NCBI RefSeq assembly: GCF_019931675.1
Contig: NZ_CP082922.1
Coordinates: 3,673,001 to 3,737,000 of the forward strand
DNA from: Nocardioides rotundus
Lineage (GTDB): Bacteria; Actinomycetota; Actinomycetes; Propionibacteriales; Nocardioidaceae
Reading direction: 5' to 3'
DNA: 64,000 nt
Within the stretch, counting starts at the first letter, position 1, and each line of letters opens with the position of its first letter. The position numbers and the translations under genes are program-made. Positions 33,243-41,688 of this stretch are shown here, one piece after another. Below the pieces are notes generated by a model. That model made no database searches. It was not told where the DNA came from and worked only from the letters and a program-made list of their open reading frames with translations.

Positions 33243-34244
33243 ATGGCGACGACTCCGCAATCTGCAGGCCAGGACGGGCCGTGGCACGTCTTGTTGGACA
33301 CTGCTGACCTCGAGTTCGCCCGGGACGTCGTGGCGCGGGCCTACGCCCCGCACGGGATCGTGCTGCACGGCTCCCCGGAGAAGTTCCGGGTGCACCAGGC
33401 GTCGCTGGAGCGGGACGGCATGGCGGTGGACCTGTTGACCTACGGCAGCGACTCCGACGTGGTGCCCTTCGAGCCGCTCGGCGCGGTCTACTGCATCATG
33501 CACGCCGCGGAGGGACGGCTGGACGTGATGGCGGGCTCCCGCGAGGTGATGGTCGGCCCCGGCGACTCCGCCGCGATCGACCCGGACACGCTGTTCCGGA
33601 TGCACTGGTACGACGACCTCCTGGTCCGCAACGTCCGGGTGAGCCGCGAGCTCGTGGAGCGGCGCTGGGCGGCACTGACCGGCAACGCCGCCGCGGAGCC
33701 GCCGCCGCTGCAGGTCTCGCCGCCGGCGGACCGCGCGGCCGCACAGCGCTGGCAGAAGTGCGTGGCCTTCCTCGAGCAGTCCCTGGCCGAGCCCGGGCTG
33801 CGGGACGTGAGCGACCTGTGGTGGTCGCGCCTGGAGGAGTACGTCGTCCACACCCTGATGACCACCCACGCGCCGACCGCCGAGCCGAGCGTCTCCGGGT
33901 TGCGGCCGGCGGCCGTGAGTCGTGCGCTGCAGCACATCCACGACCACGCCGGCGATGCTCTGGTGCTCGAGGACCTCGGCGAGGCCGCCGGGGTCAGCCG
34001 ACGCTCCCTGCAGCGTGCCTTCCAGCAGCACCTCGGCACGACGCCGATCGCCTACCTCACCCAGGTGCGGCTGGAGCGGGCGCGGGCGGATCTGCTCGAC
34101 GCCGAGCCCGGGGAGACCACCGTCACCGACGTCGCCAACCGATGGGGCTTCGCGCACCACGGTCGCTTCGCCCGGCAGTTCCGCGAGCGGTTCGGCGAGC
34201 TGCCCTCCGAGGCGCTCCGAGCGACCCGGGCCGCTGGGAACTGA
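33243..34244 (+). CDS. AraC-family transcriptional regulator
   Basis: A 333-aa regulator with an N-terminal AraC-binding-like sensor domain (about 15-180). The C-terminal double helix-turn-helix (about 235-330) reads LVLEDLGEAAGVSRRSLQRA, then FAHHGRFARQFRERFGELPS, the standard HTH_18 signature. The sensor resembles the cupin-like domain of regulators such as AlkR/FeaR (DUF/AraC_binding_2). No divergent target is evident: upstream is the MOSC gene and downstream the convergent DUF418 gene. Confidence 0.9.
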   Translation: MATTPQSAGQDGPWHVLLDTADLEFARDVVARAYAPHGIVLHGSPEKFRVHQASLERDGMAVDLLTYGSDSDVVPFEPLGAVYCIMHAAEGRLDVMAGSREVMVGPGDSAAIDPDTLFRMHWYDDLLVRNVRVSRELVERRWAALTGNAAAEPPPLQVSPPADRAAAQRWQKCVAFLEQSLAEPGLRDVSDLWWSRLEEYVVHTLMTTHAPTAEPSVSGLRPAAVSRALQHIHDHAGDALVLEDLGEAAGVSRRSLQRAFQQHLGTTPIAYLTQVRLERARADLLDAEPGETTVTDVANRWGFAHHGRFARQFRERFGELPSEALRATRAAGN

Positions 34245-34415
34245 CTCTTGTCGCGGCCCGGGTGCCCGGAGGCCACCCGGCGGGACAGACCCGCCTGGCA
34301 GGAGGAGGCGGATCAGGAGGGGCAATCTTCCCCGCCGGGTGGGGAGGTGCAACTTCAACTTCGCTCTCCACGATGCGCCTCGACCGGCCATCCGACCAGC
34401 CGATCCGCGACAGCC

Positions 34416-35423
34416 TCAGCCGCTCTGCGACACCAGCGCCGGAGCGGGGTCGCTCGCGGTCGCGGGGCGGGGGCTCCGGTCGATCCCGGCCCAGGTCACC
34501 CAGCGCCAGACCCGCTCCAGCGGCCCCTGACCCAGGTAGGTGAGCCACAGGCGGCTCAGCCCCCACTGCACGACCAGGATCGCCGCGCAGGCACCCAGCA
34601 TCCGCAGCAGGCCGTCGCTGGTGCCGTCGATGCCGAAGCGGTCGGCGAACGGCTTCAGCGCGAGCAGGATCAGGGTCGCGCCGACGTAGTTGGTGAGCGC
34701 CAGCCGGCCGAAGGGCTCGAGGACGGCGCGGGTGACCGCCCGCAACGGCGAGGCCATCGCCGCGACCAGCAGGCCGGCGTACGCCGTCGCCATCAGCAGG
34801 CCCGCCCCGGCCGAGAGCGGGCTGAAGCCGTGGATCTCCGGGCGGTCGGCCAGGTAGCCGACGAGGGGCGCGGCGGCCAGGCCGGCACCGGCGGCCACCA
34901 GGAGCGGGATCCACGGGCGGTGCGCGTCGAGGCGGCGGACCAGTCCGGCGCGGGCGGCGGTGTAGCCCAGCAGCACCAGCCCCGGCACCAGGAACGTCCC
35001 GCCGTCGAAGACGACGCCGGTGACGGTGAGGGCCGCGCCGGCGACCCCGACCGCCCAGGTGGGCAGCCAGGTCGAGGGGAGGAGCACCAGCAGCCCGGCG
35101 AGGGCGTAGGGCAGCAGCGCCTCACCCGGCTGCAGCAGCTGGTGGCCGGCGCCGAGCAGGAGCAGGAAGCCCAGCCGCTGGGCGAGCACCCGGCGGAACG
35201 GGAGGCCGCTTTCGGCGGCGCCGAGGGCGATGATCCCGAAGCTGATGCCGAACATCAGCGAGAACAGCGGGAAGAAGCGTTCGTGCACGGTCAGGGCCAG
35301 GAGCTCGCGCATCGGGTTGTCCCCGGGCGGGGCGTCGAGGTCGAGCACGGTGGGCGCGTTGGCGGCCAGGATGCCGCACAGGGCGAGGCCGCGGAGGGAG
35401 TCGAGGGTGGCGATGCGAGTCAT
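34416..35423 (-). CDS. DUF418 family membrane protein
   Basis: A 335-aa protein with about eight to ten membrane helices. It opens with RIATLDSLRGLALCGILAANAP, typical of acyltransferase-like DUF418/YeiB proteins, and has FGRLALTNYVGATLILLAL and VQWGLSRLWLTYLGQGPLERVWR, the diagnostic C-terminal DUF418 region. The ATG at 35423 fits the family start; the longer upstream frame runs through the 21-bp repeats and is not coding. The biochemical role of the family is unknown. Upstream control may involve the repeat array at 35504-35629. Confidence 0.87.
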   Translation of the reverse strand: MTRIATLDSLRGLALCGILAANAPTVLDLDAPPGDNPMRELLALTVHERFFPLFSLMFGISFGIIALGAAESGLPFRRVLAQRLGFLLLLGAGHQLLQPGEALLPYALAGLLVLLPSTWLPTWAVGVAGAALTVTGVVFDGGTFLVPGLVLLGYTAARAGLVRRLDAHRPWIPLLVAAGAGLAAAPLVGYLADRPEIHGFSPLSAGAGLLMATAYAGLLVAAMASPLRAVTRAVLEPFGRLALTNYVGATLILLALKPFADRFGIDGTSDGLLRMLGACAAILVVQWGLSRLWLTYLGQGPLERVWRWVTWAGIDRSPRPATASDPAPALVSQSG

Positions 35424-35503
35424 GGGTCCAGGCTCCGCCGTACGGCGGCTCCCCGGCATCGGCCACCCGGCCGGTTCTCCGCGACTCCCCTCCCCCCAAC
35501 GGC

Positions 35504-35629
35504 CGAGTCGGCGCCAATTCACCCCCAGTCGGCGCTACTTCACCCCGAGCCGGCGCTACTTCACCTCGAGTCGGCGTTAATTGACGCCGACTCGGCGTCA
35601 ACAAGCGCCGACTCGGCATTGTGGGAGCT
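35504..35629. repeat. six units with exact 21-bp period, four direct and two reverse-type
   Basis: Units begin at 35504, 35525, 35546, 35567, 35588 and 35609. The first four carry (C/G)AG(T/C)CGGCG followed by an AT-richer C-TA-TTCACC or similar stretch. The last two carry CGACTCGGC, the reverse complement of the core. The core GCCGA-G-TCGGC is itself palindromic. The array lies between the DUF418 start (35423) and the response-regulator stop (35656), both on the minus strand. Two helical turns per unit would place all cores on one face of the DNA. Confidence 0.85.
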
Positions 35630-35655
35630 CTTGGAGGGGGTGAGGGCTCCGGGGG

Positions 35656-36291
35656 TCAGGGGAGGAGGCCGGACTCCCAGAGGCGGGCGGCGATCTCGAC
35701 CCGGTTGCGGGCGCCGAGGCGGGACTGGATCGAGCCGAGGTGGGACTTCACGGTCCCGAGAGAGATGAACAGCTCGCCGGCGATCTCGGCGTTGGTCCGG
35801 CCGCGGGCGACCAGCCGGGCAACGTCGAGCTCCCGCTCGGTCAGCTCGGCGACGCCGGGTACGTCGGGCCGGGACGATCCGGCGGAGCGGGTCCGCTCGA
35901 GCAGGGCGACGGTGAGCTCCGGGGAGATCAGCGCGTCGCCCTCGGCGGCGGCGCGGACCCCCGAGACGAGCAGGTCGGGCCCGGAGTCCTTGAGCAGGAA
36001 GCCGGAGGCGCCGTCGGCCAGCGCGCGGTCGACGTACTCGTCGTGATCGAAGGTCGTCACGATCACGACCCGGGTCAGGCCGGAGACCAGGCGGAGCGCC
36101 TCCAGCCCGTCCAGCCGCGGCATCCGGATGTCGAGGAGCGCCACGTCCGGGCACTCCCGCCGGATCGCCTCCACCGCCTCGACGCCGTCACGGCACTGCG
36201 CGACCACCTCGATGTCGCCGGCCCGCTCGAGGATCATCGCGAACCCCATCCGGACCATCTCCTGGTCGTCGGCCAGCACCACCCGGATCAT
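35656..36291 (-). CDS. NarL/LuxR-family response regulator
   Basis: A 211-aa regulator. The receiver domain has the acidic pair Asp8-Asp9 and phospho-acceptor Asp54 in DVALLDIRMP, plus the Thr and Lys sites (IVTTFD, FLLKDS). The C-terminal LuxR helix-turn-helix reads LTERELDVARLVARGRTNAEIAGEL, split by the usual GLSN-like turn, then GTVKSHLGSI. It overlaps its histidine kinase by four bases, so they form one pair. The adjacent ABC exporter is the likely target. Confidence 0.94.
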   Translation of the reverse strand: MIRVVLADDQEMVRMGFAMILERAGDIEVVAQCRDGVEAVEAIRRECPDVALLDIRMPRLDGLEALRLVSGLTRVVIVTTFDHDEYVDRALADGASGFLLKDSGPDLLVSGVRAAAEGDALISPELTVALLERTRSAGSSRPDVPGVAELTERELDVARLVARGRTNAEIAGELFISLGTVKSHLGSIQSRLGARNRVEIAARLWESGLLP

Positions 36292-37382
36292 CGGCTCACC
36301 TCCGCGGGAACGCGCGCCTCGACCACCCAGGCGTCCGCACCGTCCGGGCCCGCCTCCAGCGTCCCGCCGACCAGCGCGAGCCGCTCGCGGACGCCGACCA
36401 GGCCGTAGCCGCTCCCGCCGCCCACCCCGCCGGAGCCGGCGGCGTCGTTCCACACCCGCAGCCGGATCTCGTCGCCGACCCGACCGAGGGTCACCTCGAC
36501 CCGCCGGGCCGCGGTGCTGTGCCGGCGCAGGTTCGTCAACGCCTCGGCCGCCACCCGCTGCAGGGCCGCGTCGACGGCCGGCGCGAGCTCGACGTCCTCC
36601 ACCTCGGTGGTCATCTGCGCGGTGGAGTCGCCGGCGAAGTCCTCGGCCAGGCGGCGGATCGACGCCGTGCCGCGAGCCGTCGGCCGCAGGGCCGCGTCGC
36701 CCGTCTCCTCACGCAGCGCCTGCACCATGGCGCGAATCTGCTCGAGCGCCTGCTGACCGGACTGCTCGATCCGCCGCAGTGCGTCGCGCGTGGTCGGCTC
36801 GTCCGCGACGGCCCCCGTCGCCTGCGCGAGCACCACGATCCCGGTGACCTCGTGCGCGACCAGGTCGTGCAGCTCACGCGCCATCGACGTCCGCTCCTCG
36901 GTCACCACCGCGCGCCGGAGTACGGCGGCGTTGGCGCGCTGGCTGCGCACCAGCAGGCCGATCCCGATCGACGTGCTCAACGCGGTCGCCATCGCGAGCG
37001 GCAGCAGGCCCTCCACTCCGTACCCCGTCGCGAACGGCGCCAGCACCCCCACCACAGCCACGACCGCCACGAGCGCGAGGTCCCGCCGGCTCACCGCGAC
37101 GGCCGCGAGCACCCCGGCGAGGACCACGGCGGCCCAGCCCAGGCTGCTCAGCCACGTGCCCTGCCAGGCCACGACGCCCTGGACGGCGGCCGCGCCGAGG
37201 AGGACGCCGGCCGTCACCGCGGCGGACGGGCGGCGGGTCGCCGTACGCAACGCGAGGGCCACCACCGCGGCAGCCGCGGCGACGCCCACCACCCACACGA
37301 GCCACCGCGGGTCCGCGACCAGGTCGAGCAGCGCCGCGAGCAGCAGCGGCCCGACCATCACGACCGGGAGCAGACGACGCAT
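36288..37382 (-). CDS. sensor histidine kinase, HisKA_3 type
   Basis: A 364-aa kinase with about five or six membrane helices in residues 1-145 and almost no extracytoplasmic loop. A dimerisation/phospho-acceptor helix carries His172 (MARELHDLVAHEVTG), followed by a HATPase domain with GSGYGLVGVRERLALVGG. This is the NarL-partner (DesK/LiaS-like) class that senses membrane conditions. It is encoded between the ABC permease (24 bases upstream) and the response regulator, an arrangement typical of exporter-linked stress systems. Confidence 0.93.
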   Translation of the reverse strand: MRRLLPVVMVGPLLLAALLDLVADPRWLVWVVGVAAAAAVVALALRTATRRPSAAVTAGVLLGAAAVQGVVAWQGTWLSSLGWAAVVLAGVLAAVAVSRRDLALVAVVAVVGVLAPFATGYGVEGLLPLAMATALSTSIGIGLLVRSQRANAAVLRRAVVTEERTSMARELHDLVAHEVTGIVVLAQATGAVADEPTTRDALRRIEQSGQQALEQIRAMVQALREETGDAALRPTARGTASIRRLAEDFAGDSTAQMTTEVEDVELAPAVDAALQRVAAEALTNLRRHSTAARRVEVTLGRVGDEIRLRVWNDAAGSGGVGGGSGYGLVGVRERLALVGGTLEAGPDGADAWVVEARVPAEVSR

Positions 37383-37406
37383 GGCGTCAGGCTACGGCGC
37401 GCGGGC

Positions 37407-38471
37407 TCAGTCCTCCCAGCGGAACAGCTTCGCGGAGATCACCGTGAACACGAGCGCGAAGCCGAGCAGGACGGCGATGGGTACGACGAGCGCCGAGGGC
37501 CCCTCGCCGCGGACCATCACGTCCAGCATCCCGTTGTTGAGCTGCCCCAACGGGAGCAACCGCGCGACGCCCTGCATCCAGCCGGGCGCCTGCTCCAGCG
37601 GGATGAAGGACCCGGAGAGGAACGCCATCGGCAGGATGATCACGTTGGCCAGCCCGGAGGCGCCCTCGGCGGTCTTGCTGACCGCGCCCGCGACCATGCC
37701 GATCGCCATGAAGGCCAGCGTCCCGACCAGGATCAACGGGATGCACAGCCACCACCAGCCGCTGAGCTGCAGCCCGAAGACGGTCACCCCGAGGAGCAGG
37801 AAGATCGCGGTCTGCAGCAGCGCCACCGACAGGCAGACCACGGTCCGTGAGCCCACGAGCGCACTCGTGCGGACCGGCGTGAGCCGCAGCCGCCGGAGCA
37901 GCTTGTTGGTGCGCCAGGTGACCAGCGGCATGGCGGTGTTGAAGACCCCGCCCATCGCGACCGCCCAGCCGAGCAGGCCGGGTGCGAGGAACTGGATCGG
38001 CTTGAGCGACTGGTCCTCGACCTGCTCGGCCGCCAGGGTGAAGGCGGGCGGCGTCTGGGAGATCGCCTGGTTCGCGCCGTTGACGAAGCCCTCCAGCGTG
38101 CCCCGGACGGTCGCCGCGACGACCTGGTCGGCGGCGGAGTAGTGCAGCACGAGGCGGTCGCCCTGCTGCACGAGCGCGCCGTCCATGTCGCCGGTGCGGA
38201 CCTGGTCGATCGCGGCCTGCTCGGAGCTGAACTCCGTGGTCTCGAAGAGGTCGTCGAACTGGGCACGCGCCGGTGCCGGCAGCTGCTGGACGAACTCCAC
38301 GTCCCCGACCAGGGCCAGGTCGGTCTCGCTCGCTCCCGCGTCGCGGAACAGGAAGCCGAAGAGGAACAGGAACATGAGGGGGAACGCGAGCAGCCAGAAC
38401 CAGTTCTGCTTGTCCCGCCAGAAGCCCCTCCACTGCGCGCGCGTGAGCGCGGCGACGTCGCGGCCGCTCAT
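37407..38471 (-). CDS. ABC-2 type transporter permease
   Basis: A 354-aa permease. It has one N-terminal helix (NWFWLLAFPLMFLFLFGFLF), a large extracytoplasmic domain (about 45-165) and five C-terminal helices including FLSGSFIPLEQAPGWMQGVARLLPL, the usual ABC-2 exporter motif. It pairs with the ATPase gene, which overlaps it by four bases. Substrates of this daunorubicin/linearmycin-type class are lipophilic drugs or lipids. Confidence 0.92.
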   Translation of the reverse strand: MSGRDVAALTRAQWRGFWRDKQNWFWLLAFPLMFLFLFGFLFRDAGASETDLALVGDVEFVQQLPAPARAQFDDLFETTEFSSEQAAIDQVRTGDMDGALVQQGDRLVLHYSAADQVVAATVRGTLEGFVNGANQAISQTPPAFTLAAEQVEDQSLKPIQFLAPGLLGWAVAMGGVFNTAMPLVTWRTNKLLRRLRLTPVRTSALVGSRTVVCLSVALLQTAIFLLLGVTVFGLQLSGWWWLCIPLILVGTLAFMAIGMVAGAVSKTAEGASGLANVIILPMAFLSGSFIPLEQAPGWMQGVARLLPLGQLNNGMLDVMVRGEGPSALVVPIAVLLGFALVFTVISAKLFRWED

Positions 38472-39376
38472 GCGCGGTACTCCCGCCCGGTCAGCTCGAG
38501 GAACACGTCCTCCAGCGTCGGACTGGTCACCTGCAGGCCGGAGAGTGCGTCCCGCTCGGCCAACCGGCTCAGCACCGGCCCCGGATCATGGGTGCTCATC
38601 GCCAACGTGCCCTCATCCACCGAGGCCGACTCCACCCCCGGGATCGCCGAGGCCTCGGCGACCGGCAGCGAGGCCTGCTCGTCCACCAGGATCCGCTGGG
38701 CCTTGCCGAGGCCGGCGATCAGGGCGCGTGGCGTGTCGACGGTGAGGATCGTGCCGTGGTCGATGATCGCGATCTGGTCGCACAGCAGCTCGGCCTCGTC
38801 CATGTAGTGCGTGGTGAGGACGACCGTGTGCCCGCGCGCGTTGATCGACCGGAGCACGTCCCACAGGTTCCGCCGGGCCTGCGGGTCCAGCGCCGCGGTG
38901 GGCTCGTCGAGGAAGATCACCTCGGGGTCGTGCACCAGCGCGCAGGCCAGCGAGAGCCGCTGCTTCTGCCCGCCGGAGAGGTCCTCGGTGCGGGTACGGC
39001 GCTTCTCCTCCAGCCCGACGAGCGCGATCATCTCCTCGACCCGCTCCCGGCCGACGCCGTACAGGTCGGCGAACGTGCGCAGCTGCTCCTCCACCCCCAG
39101 GCGCTCGAAGAACGCGGAGGCCTGGAGCTGGACGCCGATCCGCGGCAACAGGTCGGGGTTGCGCGGCCAGACCGGCATCCCCAGCACCTCCGCCTCGCCC
39201 GCATCCGGGCGGCGGATCCCCTCGATCATCTCCAGCGTGGTCGTCTTGCCGGCGCCGTTGGGGCCAAGGATGCCGAAGAACGTTCCTGCCTCGACGGTGA
39301 GGTCGACTCCGTCGACCGCCGTCACGTCCCCGTATCTCTTGACCAACCCCCGTGCCGCGATCGTCGTCGTGGCCAT
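38468..39376 (-). CDS. ABC transporter ATP-binding protein, drug-export type
   Basis: A 302-aa ATPase with complete motifs: Walker A GILGPNGAGKTTTLE, signature EDLSGGQKQRLSLA, Walker B VIFLDEPTAALDP and the switch His in VVLTTHYMDEAE. The C-terminal extension (LQVTSPTLEDVFLELTGREY) is the DrrA/CcmA-type tail. Start 39376 gives MATTTIAARGLVKRYG. It is the first gene of a minus-strand operon of ATPase, permease, histidine kinase and response regulator. Confidence 0.94.
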   Translation of the reverse strand: MATTTIAARGLVKRYGDVTAVDGVDLTVEAGTFFGILGPNGAGKTTTLEMIEGIRRPDAGEAEVLGMPVWPRNPDLLPRIGVQLQASAFFERLGVEEQLRTFADLYGVGRERVEEMIALVGLEEKRRTRTEDLSGGQKQRLSLACALVHDPEVIFLDEPTAALDPQARRNLWDVLRSINARGHTVVLTTHYMDEAELLCDQIAIIDHGTILTVDTPRALIAGLGKAQRILVDEQASLPVAEASAIPGVESASVDEGTLAMSTHDPGPVLSRLAERDALSGLQVTSPTLEDVFLELTGREYRA

Positions 39377-39443
39377 GGGCCGGAGGCTAGCGGAGACCGG
39401 CCGGCTCCACCCCGGGGGGTGCCCAGGGGGCGATGATGGGCGC

Positions 39444-40484
39444 ATGACCCGCTGGGTGCTGCACGTCGACATGGACCAGTTCCTGGTCGCGGTCGAGCGG
39501 CTGCGGCGCCCCGAGCTGGTCGGCCGGCCGGTCGTGGTCGGCGGACGCGGCGACCCCACCGAACGGGCCGTGGTCTCCACGGCGTCCTACGAGGCGCGGG
39601 AGTACGGCGTCCGCTCCGGGCTGCCGCTGCGGGTCGCCGTACGCAAGTGCCCCGGCGCCGTCTTCCTGCCGGTCGACTTCCCCGTCTACGAGGACGCCTC
39701 GGCGCGGGTGATGGAGACCCTCAAGGCGCGGCCGGGCGCCGTCGTGGAGGTGCTCGGCTGGGACGAGGCGTTCGTCGGCGTGGAGACCGACGACCCCGAC
39801 GCGGTCGCGCGGGAGATCCAAGGGGCCGTGCTCGCGGCGACCGGGCTGCACTGCTCGATCGGCATCGGCGACACCTTGGTCCGCGCCAAGACCGCCACCG
39901 ACTTCGGCAAGCCGCGCGGGGTCTACCGACTGACCCGAGACAGCTGGCTGGAGGTCATGGGCGCGCGCCCGACGACCGCGCTGTGGGGCGTCGGCAAGCG
40001 GATCGCCACCCGCCTGGCGAGCCTGGGGATCGACACCGTCGAGCAGCTCGCGAACTCCCCCGACGAGCCGCTGGTCGCGGAGTTCGGGCCCGCCAACGGG
40101 CCGCACCTGGCCCGGCTGGGCCGTGGCGGCGGTCGCGCGTGGCCCGACGACACCCCGTGGGTGGCGCGGGCGCACGGCCGGGAGACGACCTTCCAGACCG
40201 ACCTGGTCGGGGAGGCGGAGGTCGCCGAGGCACTGACGGCGCTCGCCGAGCGGGTGGTGGCCGACCTGCGCGCCGAGGGGCGGCCGGCCCAGCGGGTCTT
40301 CCTCAAGGTGCGCTTCGTGCCGTTCTTCACCGTGACCCGCGGCCGCAAGCTCGCCGAGCCGACGTACGACGTCGCGACCGTCGCCGCCACCGCGCTCGAC
40401 CTCTATCGCGCCCTCGCCGACGACCGGCCGGTGCGGCTGCTGGGGATCCGCGGGGAGATGGTGCCGCCGGACGGCGGCTACTGA
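39444..40484 (+). CDS. dinB: Y-family DNA polymerase IV, DinB2 type
   Basis: A 346-aa translesion polymerase. Metal-binding residues are in HVDMDQF (Asp9) and GWDEAFVG (Asp, Glu). The finger region is ERAVVSTASYEAREYG; ALWGVGKRIATRLASLG is the helix-hairpin region and ends the catalytic part. The GWDEA form (rather than SIDEA), the 346-aa length and overall pattern match mycobacterial DinB2/DinP better than DinB1. Residue 14, the steric-gate position, is Leu as I recall for M. smegmatis DinB2, where it permits ribonucleotide use. No beta-clamp motif is evident at the C-terminus. Confidence 0.93.
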   Translation: MTRWVLHVDMDQFLVAVERLRRPELVGRPVVVGGRGDPTERAVVSTASYEAREYGVRSGLPLRVAVRKCPGAVFLPVDFPVYEDASARVMETLKARPGAVVEVLGWDEAFVGVETDDPDAVAREIQGAVLAATGLHCSIGIGDTLVRAKTATDFGKPRGVYRLTRDSWLEVMGARPTTALWGVGKRIATRLASLGIDTVEQLANSPDEPLVAEFGPANGPHLARLGRGGGRAWPDDTPWVARAHGRETTFQTDLVGEAEVAEALTALAERVVADLRAEGRPAQRVFLKVRFVPFFTVTRGRKLAEPTYDVATVAATALDLYRALADDRPVRLLGIRGEMVPPDGGY

Positions 40485-40487
40485 CGG

Positions 40488-41645
40488 TCAGGCCAGCAGC
40501 CGTCCGGTGACGAAGGTGCCGTGCACGCTGCGCGTGGCCGCCTGCGCCCACCCCACGAGCAGCCCGAGGAAGTAGGCCACCGCGAGCACCGCGAAGACGG
40601 TCAGCGACGTCTCCCGCCACAGCACGCTCCGCCCCGTGACACAGGTTCCGACGGGGAAGGTGAAGGACCACCAGGTGAGGGCGAACGGCAGACCCGCCCG
40701 CACGCTGCGCAGGGTGACCAGCAGCGCCACCGCGGTCCACAGCACCGCGAAGCCGAGCGTGACGACGCCGTAGACGACCCCGACGCCGGCGAACAGCTGC
40801 GCCAGCCCCGGCGCGACGGCCTGGTCCGCGACCCCGCCGAGGGTGCCGGCCGCGGTGATGGACTGGCCCAGCGGACCGAGGACGATCCACAGCGTCGGCA
40901 CCATCGGCTGCGGCCCGGCACCGTCGCGCATCAGCGCGCCCCAGACCTGGGTGATGATGACGACCGACGCGAACAGGCTGAGCCCGAACATCGACCAGCT
41001 CAGCAGGAACAGGGTGGTGCGCAGCTCACCCGCGGGCAGGTGGGGCACGAGCAGCCCGCCGCCGGTCGCCGACACCATCGGGGGCACGACCGGCATCAGC
41101 CAGCCGGCGAACGGGACCCGGTCCGCGCGCGGCTCGGTGAAGCACAGGTACGGCACCGCGACGGCGGTGACCAGCCCGCCCACGGTGCCGGCCACCCACA
41201 GCACCCCCGCGACGGCCACGGCCGGGCCGGTGCCGACCAGGTCGGGGCCCAGCAGCAGCATCCCGAAGGCCACGGTGAGCACCGCCATCGGGGGCGCGCC
41301 GTAGAAGTGCGCCACGACCGGGTGCCGGTGGTGCGCCCGCGCGCGCTCCCGGTGCTGGAGCCAGTGGCCGGCGGTGGCCGCGGTGACGACCACCAGCATC
41401 AGGGTGGCCAGCAGCCAGACGGCGGTCGCGACCATCCGCTGGCCCGGGACCTGCGCCGGGAGGCCGAGCAGGGAGGTGGCGAGGATCCCGGTGCCCATCA
41501 CCGAGGCGAACCAGTTCGGGGGGATGTTCGCCAGCCGGGCCCACCGGACCGGGGCGGACCCCGAGCCGGAGGTCCCGGGCTCGGTCCGGTCGTAGCTCTT
41601 CACCGGACCAGCGTCCGCCCTGCGCGGGCCGGCGGGAAGGGTCAC
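40488..41645 (-). CDS. TDT/SLAC1-family anion or dicarboxylate transporter
   Basis: A 385-aa membrane protein with about ten helices: IPPNWFASVMGTGILATSLL at the start, HFYGAPPMAVLTVAFGMLLLG, and WWSFTFPVGTCVTG near the end. These fit the tellurite-resistance/dicarboxylate (TehA, SLAC1, Mae1) fold. The substrate may be an anion, malate or sulfite. The start is GTG 41645. The LysR gene is divergent, 43 bp away, with a perfect dyad between, so this is its probable target. It ends three bases from the convergent dinB stop. Confidence 0.85.
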   Translation of the reverse strand: MTLPAGPRRADAGPVKSYDRTEPGTSGSGSAPVRWARLANIPPNWFASVMGTGILATSLLGLPAQVPGQRMVATAVWLLATLMLVVVTAATAGHWLQHRERARAHHRHPVVAHFYGAPPMAVLTVAFGMLLLGPDLVGTGPAVAVAGVLWVAGTVGGLVTAVAVPYLCFTEPRADRVPFAGWLMPVVPPMVSATGGGLLVPHLPAGELRTTLFLLSWSMFGLSLFASVVIITQVWGALMRDGAGPQPMVPTLWIVLGPLGQSITAAGTLGGVADQAVAPGLAQLFAGVGVVYGVVTLGFAVLWTAVALLVTLRSVRAGLPFALTWWSFTFPVGTCVTGRSVLWRETSLTVFAVLAVAYFLGLLVGWAQAATRSVHGTFVTGRLLA

Positions 41646-41656
41646 TTGCCTGTCCC

Positions 41657-41677
41657 GTCACAAGGCTCGCTTGTGAC
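41657..41677. promoter_or_regulatory. LysR-type operator between TDT transporter and regulator
   Basis: GTCACAAG (41657-41664) and CTTGTGAC (41670-41677) are perfect inverted arms around five bases. The inner part follows the T-N11-A form of LysR boxes. It fills the middle of the 43-bp divergent gap, so one bound regulator could control both genes. Confidence 0.8.
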
Positions 41678-41688
41678 AAGATGACGCG

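Noticed and set aside
35504-35629. CRISPR or coding repeat
   Set aside because: 21-bp units without spacers; the frames through them lack starts with ribosome sites, and a purely structural or regulatory role fits better.
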